A stretch of 64,000 nt of DNA from Crocinitomix catalasitica ATCC 23190 (lineage in GTDB: Bacteria > Bacteroidota > Bacteroidia > Flavobacteriales_D > Crocinitomicaceae), in the NCBI RefSeq assembly GCF_000621625.1, contig NZ_JHXV01000001.1, positions 248,001-312,000 of the forward strand, in the 5' to 3' direction. The translations under genes and the position numbers were made by a program. This document shows, in pieces, positions 8,206 to 16,591 of the stretch; the first letter of the stretch is position 1, and every line of letters starts with the position of its first letter. Below the pieces are notes generated by a model. The model made no database searches, had not been told where the DNA came from, and saw nothing but the letters and a program-made list of their open reading frames with translations.

Positions 8206-8481
8206 CTAAAATAGAATATAAAAAACAACTAATATCAAAAGTAAAACGATAATTGAAAGATATAGTTGCTTTTGCTTGTCTCTTTTCAATTCCTTATGAA
8301 TTTTTCTCTTGATTGCTACAAGTTCTTCATGTGGAACTTTTTTGAATTCAGTTCTGTGATTAGGAATCGCACTTGAATTGTTCGAATTGGGTTCGAATTT
8401 TTGACGATTGGATGTTTTTGCAGAACGATTTTGCTTCATTCTATTGATCATGTCCATGATATGTCCGGCACCTCCGCTCAT
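8206..8481 (-). CDS. Small C-terminally anchored membrane protein
   Basis: 91 residues: a polar, Asn/Ser/Lys-rich cytoplasmic part beginning MSGGAGHIMDMINRMKQN, a basic helix (about 48-72), and a single C-terminal transmembrane helix (about 73-91) that ends the protein. No enzymatic motif. Such tail-anchored small proteins occur in Bacteroidota, but I cannot name a function. Single gene, downstream of nothing obvious. Confidence 0.65.
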   Translation of the reverse strand: MSGGAGHIMDMINRMKQNRSAKTSNRQKFEPNSNNSSAIPNHRTEFKKVPHEELVAIKRKIHKELKRDKQKQLYLSIIVLLLILVVFYILF

Positions 8482-8611
8482 CGTTTTTTTTTGTCTGATT
8501 TAGTTAGTGAATTTAATAATTCAATACATAAAATTGGGTATTGCACATGATATATAGTCGGTGAAAATTTTTGCTTCTACAATATAATAAAAAAAGCAAC
8601 GTAATAACTTA

Positions 8612-9433
8612 ATGCGCTTATGTTTAATGAAATTATTGGTTTGTTCTTTTTGGTCTTTTAGTCAAGATTTTCCGTTGACTTTTACTGAAATTGAAGGAGC
8701 AGTTAAAAAGATTAAACAAACTTGTGTTTTATCAGATTCATTAACCTTTATTGATTCCAATTGTACTTATTTTAAGGATGATTCTCCTTTTACTGGATAT
8801 GTTATTCACTTCTATGAAGATCAATCAAAATTACACGCTTTCGAGCGCGGTTTTTTTACTGGTGAAGAATGGGTTTTTAATCTTGCTGAAGCGCATTGGA
8901 ATTCAGATTCCTTGCTCAATCGATTACATAAAATTAGCATCCGATCTGATACAAATGAATTTTATATGATTGTATCTACTTATTATGACTTTAAAACCAA
9001 TAGTATAAATGAAGTATTTATTGAGCCCAGATATCAATGTGCATCGATAGAACGACGAAAATTAGAGGTTTTTACCAATATTTTTGGAAATGATCCACCA
9101 CGAGATCTAGCTTATAAATCATTTTATGAAAATGGAAATCCAAAAGAAATTTACAAAGATTTAAAAGGAATTAAATGGGAATACAGTACTTATTATGAGA
9201 ATGGTCAATTAGAGGCTATTAGTGGGCAGGGAAAAGATCGAGCTGATGAGTATAAAAAGAGATTCGACGAGGACGGAAACTGTATTGATCGACTCATTGT
9301 TAAAAATGGAATGTATAGAGGAGGCTATGTGGTGTCAGGCGGAAAAAAATCACTGGCATTTATAGAACGATATAAAGACAAAAAAATAAGACGTAAAAGA
9401 AGGGCTAATGAAAAGCGCTTGAAGGAAAAGTAA
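8612..9433 (+). CDS. Exported MORN-variant (YwqK-like) repeat protein
   Basis: 273 residues with a short signal peptide (Met6 at 8627 is an alternative start, MKLLVCSFWSFSQ). The centre has at least two MORN-variant units (FYENGNPKEIYKD, YYENGQLEAISGQG), and the C-terminus is strongly basic (KDKKIRRKRRANEKRLKEK). Repeats of this kind are annotated as YwqK-type antitoxin-like proteins, but in Bacteroidota they are usually exported proteins of unknown role. It is an isolated + strand gene in a - strand region, convergent with the SDR gene across a shared hairpin terminator. Confidence 0.7.
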   Translation: MRLCLMKLLVCSFWSFSQDFPLTFTEIEGAVKKIKQTCVLSDSLTFIDSNCTYFKDDSPFTGYVIHFYEDQSKLHAFERGFFTGEEWVFNLAEAHWNSDSLLNRLHKISIRSDTNEFYMIVSTYYDFKTNSINEVFIEPRYQCASIERRKLEVFTNIFGNDPPRDLAYKSFYENGNPKEIYKDLKGIKWEYSTYYENGQLEAISGQGKDRADEYKKRFDEDGNCIDRLIVKNGMYRGGYVVSGGKKSLAFIERYKDKKIRRKRRANEKRLKEK

Positions 9434-9470
9434 CTTCTTCCTAAAGTTCGTATCTCTAGGAAGAAGTTTT
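9432..9470. terminator. Hairpin terminator between convergent genes
   Basis: A perfect 12-bp stem (9432-9443 with 9457-9468, 13-nt loop) followed by T residues on the + strand. The left arm overlaps the stop codon of the 8612 gene. It should end + strand transcription and may also serve the - strand SDR gene. Confidence 0.75.
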
Positions 9471-9477
9471 AATTCAT

Positions 9478-10197
9478 TTACGGATTAGTCGACCATAAAG
9501 CAGCACTTTTCAGCATTGCTCTTCGTGGTAAGTTTAATCCCGCAACAATTAATTCAGCAAAATCTTCTGGTTGTAAAACTGAATCAACAGAATCTTTATT
9601 CGCTATGCCTAATTCGATAGACATATCAGAAGCAATGGTACTTGGTGTTAAAGTACAAACGCGAATATTGTTCTTACGCACTTCTTTCATTAACGATTCT
9701 GACATACCAATAACAGCGAATTTAGAAGCTGAATAGGCAGAGGTATTTGCATTTCCATTCAGTCCAGCAGTTGATGATACATTGATAATGTCTCCTTCGT
9801 TTTTCTCGATTAAATGCGGTAACACTTCTTTGGTTACATAATACATTCCCATTACATTGGTCTGCATAATCTGACTCCATTCAGCAACATCCATATCATT
9901 AAAAGAACCAAAAGCAGCAATTCCTGCATTGTTCACCAAAATATCTACAGTACCTAATTCTTCAATAATCGTTTTGATTCCTGCTTGTACTTCCTCGTAA
10001 TTGCCAACATCAAAAACTGAATAAATAGCATTTACGCCATAAGTTTTTAATTCGGTAACAGTTGCTTGCATTACGGCTTCATTACGGCCAGTAATTGCAA
10101 CATCAATTCCTTCTTTAGCGAATGCAATTGCAGTTGCTTTTCCTAATCCTCTTCCACCGCCAGTGATGATGGCTTTTTTGTTTTTTAATTTGCTCAT
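9478..10197 (-). CDS. SDR-family oxidoreductase (3-ketoacyl-ACP reductase-like)
   Basis: 239 residues of the classical short-chain dehydrogenase type. It has TGGGRGLG for NAD(P) binding (about 12-19), the NNAGIA motif (about 88-93), catalytic Ser in NVSSTAG and the YSASK active site (about 154-158). Such enzymes reduce 3-oxoacyl or other keto groups with NAD(P)H. With no fatty-acid genes around, it is probably an accessory dehydrogenase rather than the housekeeping FabG. Single gene with its own upstream box at 10277-10284. Confidence 0.88.
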   Translation of the reverse strand: MSKLKNKKAIITGGGRGLGKATAIAFAKEGIDVAITGRNEAVMQATVTELKTYGVNAIYSVFDVGNYEEVQAGIKTIIEELGTVDILVNNAGIAAFGSFNDMDVAEWSQIMQTNVMGMYYVTKEVLPHLIEKNEGDIINVSSTAGLNGNANTSAYSASKFAVIGMSESLMKEVRKNNIRVCTLTPSTIASDMSIELGIANKDSVDSVLQPEDFAELIVAGLNLPRRAMLKSAALWSTNP

Positions 10198-10276
10198 TTC
10201 TATTGTTTGTATTCCTCACGAATGAGGTTTGTTTTATTTAGATAATTCTAATATTCAACCGAAGTCAAACAGGGTG

Positions 10277-10284
10277 CAAAGTTA
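10277..10284 (-). promoter_or_regulatory. Candidate -7 box of the SDR gene
   Basis: TAACTTTG on the - strand matches the Bacteroidota -7 consensus TAnnTTTG and lies about 80 bp upstream of the SDR start. No good TTG/TTTG box was found at the usual spacing, so this is tentative. Confidence 0.35.
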
Positions 10285-10409
10285 ATGAATTTAGAGCCGC
10301 CATAAAATTCGAATTTTAGAAGTTTACAATGATTTAACATTATGGTTGAATCCATATAAATATTGAAAAGGTTTACGCTATCGTTCTCTCTGATTATTAT
10401 ATTGAGTCT

Positions 10410-10443
10410 CAGTCAAGATCAAAAAAAAACAGGGTCTTGACTG
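10410..10443. other. Long stem-loop with A-rich loop downstream of cbpM
   Basis: Arms 10410-10420 and 10433-10443 form an 11-bp stem with one G-T pair around a loop with nine consecutive A. There is no T-run directly after the stem on the - strand, so it is not a textbook terminator. It is the only structure seen in the 10198-10481 gap between cbpM and the SDR gene. Confidence 0.5.
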
Positions 10444-10481
10444 TTCAATCTTGAATGAAAGGAATAAAGAAGATCTATTTT

Positions 10482-10778
10482 TTATAGATTTTCATAAAGC
10501 CTCAATCTATTTTTTAAACTATTTACTTCGTCTCTGAGTGCCTGTTCCTTTTCCAATAAATTGTAAATAACATCTATGCCTTCAATATTTACATTTAATT
10601 CTTTATGAATTCGAATCATTTTCTCTAATTCACCAACTTGATCTTGATGAATATATTGTTGCTCTTCAATCAACTGAATTTGAATTCGACCGATTTTATT
10701 TAAATCATCAACAAATGAAATGTCGATATTATAATGTAAACAGAGGGTCTTGGTTGGTATTAATTCTTGCTCGCTCAT
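10482..10778 (-). CDS. cbpM: CbpM-like MerR-type chaperone modulator
   Basis: 98 residues with an N-terminal helix-turn-helix-like segment (about 5-60) and a C-terminal coiled coil (about 65-96). Size and layout match CbpM/chaperone modulator proteins, which bind the J domain of CbpA and inhibit it. It overlaps the upstream cbpA gene by 4 bp, the classical cbpA-cbpM arrangement. Sequence conservation in this family is low, so the call rests strongly on this pairing. Confidence 0.82.
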   Translation of the reverse strand: MSEQELIPTKTLCLHYNIDISFVDDLNKIGRIQIQLIEEQQYIHQDQVGELEKMIRIHKELNVNIEGIDVIYNLLEKEQALRDEVNSLKNRLRLYENL

Positions 10779-11668
10779 CCTTGCTTAATTTTTTGTAATG
10801 ATTTAAATAACTCAATTTCTTCGGGACTCAGATTTGTAGGGGTTTGAATCTGATAAGTCACAATTAAGTCGCCAAATTCGCCTTCTTTTTTGTAGACCGG
10901 GAATCCTTTTCCTTTGAGCTTTACTTTGGTTTCATTTTTAGTTCCAGGTTTAATCTTAAGTTTAACTTTTCCATCAAACGTGTCAACGGTAATTTCTCCG
11001 CCTAATATTGCTGTATATAAATCTAAATCAACAGTAGAATAGAGGTTGTTTCCTTCGCGTTTAAACGAAGTATGATTGTTGACGATGAACTTGATAAATA
11101 AATCTCCAGCTGGACCGCCATTCGATCCTGGTCCGCCTTTTCCTTTTATTTTAATGACTTGTTCATTTTCAACCCCGGCTGGAATTGTAAGTCTTATTTT
11201 TTTGTTGTTAACATTAAGTACTCTTTGATGCGATGTATAGACATCTTTTAAGTCCAAATGAAGCTCGGCATTAAAATCTTGTCCTTTGTATTTTGGACTG
11301 CGACCACCTCCAGCTGAAGAACGGCTTCCTCCAAACATCGATTCGAAAAAGTCTGAAAACTCTTGATCAGAATATTGTTGTTGGCCACCTTGCTGTTGTC
11401 CAGATTGGCGACGCTGACTTTGTGCTTGTTCTTGTGCCTCACCGTGTTTCCAATCCTTTCCGTATTTATCATACTTCTTGCGGTTCTCCTTATCACTCAA
11501 TACCTCGTTCGCTTCGTTAATTTCTTTGAATTTTAATTCGGCGTCTTTATTGTCAGGGTTGAGGTCGGGATGGTACTTCCTGGCAAGTTTTCTATAGGCT
11601 GATTTTATTTCCTTTTCGGTTGCTGTTTTAGCAATGCCCAATATTTTGTAATAATCAATAAATGCCAT
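10775..11668 (-). CDS. cbpA: CbpA-type DnaJ co-chaperone
   Basis: 297 residues. J domain (1-70) with the HPD tripeptide in KYHPDLNPDN, then a Gly/Gln-rich linker (about 75-130, with QQQGGQQQ), then a DnaJ C-terminal substrate-binding region (about 130-290). The four CxxCxGxG zinc motifs of true DnaJ are absent, which makes it a type II / CbpA J protein working with DnaK. First gene of the cbpA-cbpM pair. An 18-bp palindrome lies 38 bp upstream of the start. Confidence 0.92.
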   Translation of the reverse strand: MAFIDYYKILGIAKTATEKEIKSAYRKLARKYHPDLNPDNKDAELKFKEINEANEVLSDKENRKKYDKYGKDWKHGEAQEQAQSQRRQSGQQQGGQQQYSDQEFSDFFESMFGGSRSSAGGGRSPKYKGQDFNAELHLDLKDVYTSHQRVLNVNNKKIRLTIPAGVENEQVIKIKGKGGPGSNGGPAGDLFIKFIVNNHTSFKREGNNLYSTVDLDLYTAILGGEITVDTFDGKVKLKIKPGTKNETKVKLKGKGFPVYKKEGEFGDLIVTYQIQTPTNLSPEEIELFKSLQKIKQG

Positions 11669-11705
11669 TTGGTGTTTTGAATTTAGGTTAAATAAGCATC
11701 CACTA

Positions 11706-11723
11706 ACGAATAATTTTATTCGT
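11706..11723. promoter_or_regulatory. Palindrome upstream of cbpA
   Basis: ACGAATAATTTTATTCGT: perfect 8-bp arms with a 2-bp centre, 38 bp upstream of the cbpA start. It could be an operator or an mRNA leader hairpin; it does not resemble the CIRCE heat-shock element. Confidence 0.45.
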
Positions 11724-11803
11724 GCTAGATCTTACTTTAAAGGTACGAATTATCTACTTAGAATGAAAATAGATTAGTTGAAATTTTGGCTGTTTAATAG
11801 TTA

Positions 11804-12532
11804 TTAAATAACCACATTTACCAATGTTATAATTCCTATTAGCAAGATTAAAAACAAAGAGATGCGTTTGAACTTGTCTTGCGGGATATGATTCAAAATA
11901 CGTTTGCCGATATAGGTGCCAAGGATACCAATCACCAATAGAAAAGGTAGATAAATAAGATGTTCTTTATGGATATAACCGTTTTGATAATAAACAATTG
12001 TTCTGGTGAAGTCGATAAAAAAATCAATAAATGCAGAGGTTGCAATGAATACACTTTTTTCTAAATTAAATGCTGCCATTGTCAATCCTCTAATCGCTCC
12101 ACCTGTTCCCAATAAACCTGCAGAAAATCCGGAAAGAATTCCACCAGTAACCGCATTGTTTCTATTGGCTTTAATGACAAGATTTCTTTTGTAAAGGAAT
12201 AAACCACTCAAGGCAATTAGAAAAATAGCCAAAAAGATCTCGAGCAAATTCCCATTCATATATTTTGACAATACACCTCCAAGAATTACAAATATCACTG
12301 AAGGTATACCAATATTCATCAATAATTTCTTGTCAATGCCTTGTTTGAATAGGAATATTTTACTCAAATTACTCGACAAATGAAATACGGCTGTAAGTCC
12401 TAAAACGGAATGAAAATCGAAATAAAAATTGCCAATAGGAACGAAAAATACAGAAGATCCAAATCCGCCAACCGTACCGATTATTTCAGCAACTAAAGCC
12501 AATAATATGAATACATAACTGATATTACCCAT
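11804..12532 (-). CDS. TauE/SafE-family membrane permease
   Basis: 242 residues, almost entirely hydrophobic, with about eight predicted transmembrane helices in two repeats. The paired glycine-rich segments GTVGGFGSSVFF (about 19-30) and GLLGTGGAIRGL (about 139-150) are the hallmark of the TauE/SafE sulfite/organosulfonate exporter family. Substrate cannot be inferred; anions such as sulfite, sulfonates or thiosulfate are typical. No sulfur metabolism genes are nearby. Single gene. Confidence 0.85.
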   Translation of the reverse strand: MGNISYVFILLALVAEIIGTVGGFGSSVFFVPIGNFYFDFHSVLGLTAVFHLSSNLSKIFLFKQGIDKKLLMNIGIPSVIFVILGGVLSKYMNGNLLEIFLAIFLIALSGLFLYKRNLVIKANRNNAVTGGILSGFSAGLLGTGGAIRGLTMAAFNLEKSVFIATSAFIDFFIDFTRTIVYYQNGYIHKEHLIYLPFLLVIGILGTYIGKRILNHIPQDKFKRISLFLILLIGIITLVNVVI

Positions 12533-12640
12533 TTATGACCTTTAAATTACCTCTCTTTTTCTCCTTGATTTGTACATATAGAAATCTAAATATAGGCCTA
12601 ATTGACTTACGAAGGGGGTTTATTCGATTCATTTGCGATT

Positions 12641-13738
12641 TTATTTTTCAACCAGTTGATACTTGCCAATGTGGTCTGTCAAATCACCACCTAAATATAG
12701 GTAACCGTTGTATTCTTCAATCGAACTGGCTTCAGAAACGAACTTACCTGTTGTGTCATAATAAGTTTTTAAGATCTCTCCATTTTCACTTAAATGCATC
12801 AACATACCGAAAGGTTCTTGTTTTGGCTGCATCCAAAGTGGAATGGCATAGATGAATTTTTTAATTCCTTTTTTTGGTTGAATTTTATCTAATACATCGT
12901 CTCTTCTTGTTGTGAAACCCAGCCAAAAACTACCGTCTTCTCTTCTTGAAATACCATTCGGTAAACCGGGTAAATTTTCAATAAAAATGTCTGTTTCTCC
13001 ACTCTTTTCTCCTTTTAACCAATGTCTAACGATGCGGTATTTGGTTAAATCGACCATTAATACAAATGAGTCGTCTTGCGATACAGCAACGCCGTTTCCA
13101 AAAAACGAACTGTCAATAAGTGTTCGAACGATTTTTGTTTTAGGATCATAACAGTAAAGACCGCCGTCAGGTTTTGCTTCCATTAATATTTTGCGGGCGC
13201 TTTTCCTGGTAAACTTTACTTGCGATGATGTATTTGAAAAATAGATGATGCCATCGCTGGCAATGTCCACATCGTTGGGGATTAAAAATTTATTTCCCTC
13301 AGCATCTTCATTTGCTAAATCTGTGATGTTTCCCTTTTTATCGATAGCAACCAATCCTCTGTTTTGCACGCAAGAAATTAAATTTTCATTGGCATCAAAG
13401 TGTAAACCCGTTACCCAAGCATTTGTATTGCAAAATACAGATACCGTTCCATTTGTGTCTATTTTTAGTATGCGTCCATCAGAGAAATCTGTTTTACTGA
13501 TATGTGCCCCACAATACAAATTTCCTTGCGTATCAACTGCTATATCTTCTGGGCCATACCAACCTTCTAAATCAATCCATTTTGTGTTTTTCAATAGGTC
13601 GTTTTCCGCTAAAACACCTGTTAATTCAGGTTTGACTGGAGGTGTCCATGCCAATGGTTTTAACGCACAGGCTTGAATAAAAAAAATAATAATAATTACA
13701 GTTGTGATAAATAGGAGTGATCGTTTTAAGTTACTCAT
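12641..13738 (-). CDS. SMP-30/gluconolactonase-like beta-propeller lipoprotein
   Basis: 365 residues from the chosen ATG at 13738 (MSNLKRSLLF); an ATG at 13774 would put 12 residues before a good lipoprotein signal. Lipobox FIQAC. The rest is a six-bladed propeller of the SMP-30 / strictosidine-synthase-like type, with WYGPEDIAVD, ITDLANE, FLIPNDVDIASDGIIYFSN and GLPNGISRREDGSFWLG. Family members hydrolyse lactones or act as calcium-dependent esterases. Here the protein is predicted to be membrane-anchored in the envelope. Activity is not certain. Confidence 0.82.
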   Translation of the reverse strand: MSNLKRSLLFITTVIIIIFFIQACALKPLAWTPPVKPELTGVLAENDLLKNTKWIDLEGWYGPEDIAVDTQGNLYCGAHISKTDFSDGRILKIDTNGTVSVFCNTNAWVTGLHFDANENLISCVQNRGLVAIDKKGNITDLANEDAEGNKFLIPNDVDIASDGIIYFSNTSSQVKFTRKSARKILMEAKPDGGLYCYDPKTKIVRTLIDSSFFGNGVAVSQDDSFVLMVDLTKYRIVRHWLKGEKSGETDIFIENLPGLPNGISRREDGSFWLGFTTRRDDVLDKIQPKKGIKKFIYAIPLWMQPKQEPFGMLMHLSENGEILKTYYDTTGKFVSEASSIEEYNGYLYLGGDLTDHIGKYQLVEK

Positions 13739-13803
13739 CTTTTTTACATTTAAAATTAAAATGCAAAGCAACAACCTTTCTAACCTACCTACATTGACAT
13801 TTG

Positions 13804-14379
13804 TTAAGAAATGGATATTTCTTTCCGAACCCGACTGAGTGATTCGGGTGCTATGCCTAGAAAACTAGCGATATGAAGTTGAGGTATACGCTGTACTATT
13901 TTCTTATCGTTGGTTTTGATGAATGCTAAATATTTTTCTTTAGCCGATTTTGTCTGCATGGCATACGTTCGATCAAGTACACATAAATAGTTTTTCTCAG
14001 CTAAGATACGACCGAGTTTTTCGAATTTAGAGGATGTTTCGTACAAGGTGTTTAATGTTTCAAAGGATAAAGCATAAACGATGCTCTCTTCAATCGCTTC
14101 TAATATCTCAAAAGAAGGGGTTTGTGAAATAAAACTCGAATAAGTAGAGATGAATTGATCGTCACAAGCAAAATACGTATTGATCTCCTTTCCATCTTCT
14201 AAATGATAAGTGCGCATTAATCCATATTCGATAAAGTAGATGTTTTGGGCTGTTTTCCCCGATTCTATAACGATCTCTTTAGACTTGTATTCTTTTCTAA
14301 CGAGTTGTTGCTGGAATGCATTCCATTCAATTTCAGATAAGCCGATGAGGTTGGTCAATAATACTTGTAGATTCTTCAT
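13804..14379 (-). CDS. Crp/Fnr-family transcriptional regulator
   Basis: 191 residues (a second ATG three bases upstream is possible). Cyclic-nucleotide-binding-like N-terminal half (about 25-115) and a C-terminal helix-turn-helix (LHIASFLGIAPESLSRVRKEI). The domain plan and length match the 3502 regulator, and both resemble the short Crp-like regulators common in Bacteroidota that lack an obvious ligand-specific signature. It sits 26 bp downstream of the metallo-hydrolase gene and so may be the second gene of that unit. Confidence 0.85.
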   Translation of the reverse strand: MKNLQVLLTNLIGLSEIEWNAFQQQLVRKEYKSKEIVIESGKTAQNIYFIEYGLMRTYHLEDGKEINTYFACDDQFISTYSSFISQTPSFEILEAIEESIVYALSFETLNTLYETSSKFEKLGRILAEKNYLCVLDRTYAMQTKSAKEKYLAFIKTNDKKIVQRIPQLHIASFLGIAPESLSRVRKEISIS

Positions 14380-14405
14380 CATACATTCGTTTTATAGGTT
14401 GAATT

Positions 14406-15539
14406 TCATAATCCTTCCCACCAAATTTCGTAATTATTGGTCGAATCTTTCACATTAAAAAGCTGACCAATTTCTGGGGTGATTACAGGGATATTTAATT
14501 CTGCTGCTTTAGTTCTCAATCGGGTAATAGGTTCTGTCCACGAATGCATCGCCAATTGGAAGCCTGCCCAATGAATGGCCATAATTTTATCAGCTTTTAC
14601 TTCTAGTCCTGCTTGTGCTGTTTCTTCAGGTAACATATGTACATCTGGCCAATTTTCATTGTATTGCCCACATTCCATTAAAGCAATATCAAAAGGTCCA
14701 TATTTCTCACCTATTTCTTTAAAATGGGGCGAATATCCGCTGTCTCCACTGAAAAATATATTGGCATCAGACGATTGAATGATCCATGAGGCCCACAATG
14801 TACTTTGATTATTGCTCAGTTTCCTTCCAGAAAAATGCTGAGAAGGCGTGCAAATAAAAGTCAATGATTCGAATTTTACTTCTTCCCACCAATCTAATTC
14901 TGTTATTTTGTCACTGCCAATTTCCCATTCCTCAAGATGAACACCTACGCCTAATGGTACATAAAAATGATTGGTTTTATCTCTGAGTTGCAATACGGTT
15001 TCATAATCTAAATGATCATAATGATCGTGTGAAAAAATCACGGCATCAATTATAGGTAATTGCGTGATAGAGATAGACATTTCCTTATTAAAACGATTGG
15101 CACCTAACCAAGGATGAGGTGCTGCGACCATACCAAACATGGGATCAATTAAAATGTTTTTACCATCCAATTGGAATAAGAAAGAGGAATGTCCAAACCA
15201 AACTAATCGCGCTTCACCAACATAATTAGCGATCTCAATAGAATCTATATGATTGACTGCAAGGTTGGCTTTCGGTCGACCATTTGGGGTAGAGGTTGTG
15301 AAAAATTTATAGGCGATACCCATCAAGTCTGAAAAACTCATCTTCTTTGGGACATCCCTCGTATTGTGGAATTGACCCGTTTTAAATTGTTGTGATGATG
15401 TGTAGTTAAGTTGTCGCTCTTCAGAAACATCTCCTCCAAAACTTGGATAGAAAGTAGTGAATAGAAAATAGAAAATAACCAACAATACGATTAAAACGGA
15501 GGAATAAAGCAGTGTCTTTTTTAAGATTTTTTTTATCAT
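14406..15539 (-). CDS. Membrane-anchored MBL-fold hydrolase (NAPE-PLD/UlaG-like)
   Basis: 377 residues with an N-terminal transmembrane helix (about 8-30) and a metallo-beta-lactamase fold. The metal motif is SHDHYDHLD (about 176-184), with further ligands likely in TPSQHFSGR, FSGDSGYS and the later AIHWAGF. The order is that of the N-acyl-phosphatidylethanolamine phospholipase D / RomA / UlaG-like subfamily. Substrate unknown; a phospholipid is possible given the anchor. It lies 12 bp after a MarR gene on the same strand, so MarR control of this unit is plausible. Confidence 0.87.
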   Translation of the reverse strand: MIKKILKKTLLYSSVLIVLLVIFYFLFTTFYPSFGGDVSEERQLNYTSSQQFKTGQFHNTRDVPKKMSFSDLMGIAYKFFTTSTPNGRPKANLAVNHIDSIEIANYVGEARLVWFGHSSFLFQLDGKNILIDPMFGMVAAPHPWLGANRFNKEMSISITQLPIIDAVIFSHDHYDHLDYETVLQLRDKTNHFYVPLGVGVHLEEWEIGSDKITELDWWEEVKFESLTFICTPSQHFSGRKLSNNQSTLWASWIIQSSDANIFFSGDSGYSPHFKEIGEKYGPFDIALMECGQYNENWPDVHMLPEETAQAGLEVKADKIMAIHWAGFQLAMHSWTEPITRLRTKAAELNIPVITPEIGQLFNVKDSTNNYEIWWEGL

Positions 15540-15551
15540 TTAATTTACTGT

Positions 15552-16019
15552 TTATTCCTCATTTTTAGTCGACTTTTCTTTGAGTATTTTCACCAAACTT
15601 AAGAGTGTTTTTTCAAAGGCTGCTACTTCCGTATCTGAAATATTATCATCTCTAAAAGAGCCCATTATTTTCTCTGGAATAACAGCCGCTTGTTCTTTTA
15701 AGTTTTCTCCTGCTTTGGTCAATGAAATAATAACCGTTCGTTCGTCCTTATTAGAACGATTGCGTTGAATGATTTCTTTCTGTTCTAATCGTTTTAAAAG
15801 CGGCGTAAGTGTATTTGATTCGAGCATTAATTGCTGACCAATTTCACTTACCGATTGCGTTTGATGTTCCCATAGAATCAATAAAACTAAATATTGAGGG
15901 TAGGTGATATCCAATTTCTTTAAATGTGGCGCATAGAGTTTAGTTGTTAAACGCGATGCAGCATATAAAGGAAAACACAATTGATTTTCTAAATATAGAT
16001 TGGTGAACTTCTTTTTCAT
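15552..16019 (-). CDS. MarR-family transcriptional regulator
   Basis: 155 residues with the MarR winged-helix core: YPQYLVLLILWEH, the recognition segment LMLESNTLTPLLKRLEQKEII and the wing NKDERTVIISLTKAGE. The N-terminal LYLENQLCFPLYAASR contains a Cys like the redox-sensing Cys of OhrR/organic-peroxide regulators (same LxLENQLCFxLY pattern), so a thiol-oxidant sensor is likely. No ohr gene is adjacent. It is followed after 12 bp by the MBL hydrolase, and a palindromic candidate operator lies before the neighbouring DoxX gene. Confidence 0.88.
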   Translation of the reverse strand: MKKKFTNLYLENQLCFPLYAASRLTTKLYAPHLKKLDITYPQYLVLLILWEHQTQSVSEIGQQLMLESNTLTPLLKRLEQKEIIQRNRSNKDERTVIISLTKAGENLKEQAAVIPEKIMGSFRDDNISDTEVAAFEKTLLSLVKILKEKSTKNEE

Positions 16020-16044
16020 TCCTCTGTTTTTAGGACGGATGCGA

Positions 16045-16052
16045 CAAAGTTA
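16045..16052 (-). promoter_or_regulatory. Candidate -7 box of the MarR gene
   Basis: TAACTTTG on the - strand, 25 bp upstream of the MarR start and within the short gap after the DoxX gene. It fits TAnnTTTG; no convincing upstream box was found at the usual spacing. Confidence 0.4.
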
Positions 16053-16063
16053 GAAGGAATGGC

Positions 16064-16486
16064 TTATTTATTCCTCCTATTCATTAAATATTTTAATCCG
16101 CCTGTTGACCATAAAGCCCAAAGAATTAGTACAGGTTGAAAGAATAAACGAATCAATCGTTTTCGGTCAGTATCCAACGTGAATGCATCAATACCGTTCA
16201 TATATTGCGAAATATTACCAGGGAAAATAAGGATGTAGAAAATGGCCAATGCAATACCAACTTTTACTTTGTGTTTGAAGAGGAATATCATTGATAAGCC
16301 AAGAGAGATTTCAACTACTCCAGATGACAAGACCACAAAATCCATAAATGCAGGACTGGATGGTAACCAACTCGGAACTTGTGCTAAGAATTCATCGCGT
16401 TGAAAGGTAAGGTGCCCAACTCCGGCTGTTGTCATTAAAGCGCCTAATACTACTCTAAGAATATTTTGTATTGTATTCGTTTTCAT
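16064..16486 (-). CDS. DoxX-family membrane protein
   Basis: 140 residues with four predicted transmembrane helices (about 8-25, 45-68, 72-90, 112-130). Features fitting the DoxX/DoxD-like family are the GVGHL segment after helix 1 and GVVEISLGL in helix 2. Such proteins are often linked to redox or thiol stress and to quinone-linked oxidation, but most are uncharacterised. It has its own good promoter and a palindrome at the predicted start of transcription, and lies just upstream of the OhrR-like MarR gene. Confidence 0.83.
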   Translation of the reverse strand: MKTNTIQNILRVVLGALMTTAGVGHLTFQRDEFLAQVPSWLPSSPAFMDFVVLSSGVVEISLGLSMIFLFKHKVKVGIALAIFYILIFPGNISQYMNGIDAFTLDTDRKRLIRLFFQPVLILWALWSTGGLKYLMNRRNK

Positions 16487-16507
16487 TTTAATATCGTTTA
16501 AGATTAA

Positions 16508-16519
16508 ATCGTGTACGAT
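16508..16519. promoter_or_regulatory. Palindromic candidate operator at the DoxX promoter
   Basis: ATCGTGTACGAT: perfect 5-bp arms with a 2-bp centre that reads as a 12-bp palindrome. It sits just downstream of the -7 box, overlapping the expected transcription start, a typical repressor position. Confidence 0.45.
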
Positions 16520-16520
16520 G

Positions 16521-16550
16521 CAAATGTAAACGAAATTATTGAAGCAACAA
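16521..16550 (-). promoter_or_regulatory. Promoter of the DoxX gene
   Basis: On the - strand TTG (16550-16548), a 19-bp spacer, then TACATTTG (16528-16521). This fits the Flavobacterium-type consensus TTG-N17-23-TAnnTTTG. The ATG is about 35 bp downstream. Confidence 0.55.
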
Positions 16551-16591
16551 TAATTAGTTCGATTTTTTTTTCTTTAAAGTTATTTTGTGGA

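Noticed and set aside
10410-10443. Intrinsic terminator of cbpM
   Set aside because: The stem is strong but no T-run follows on the - strand; listed as a hairpin only.
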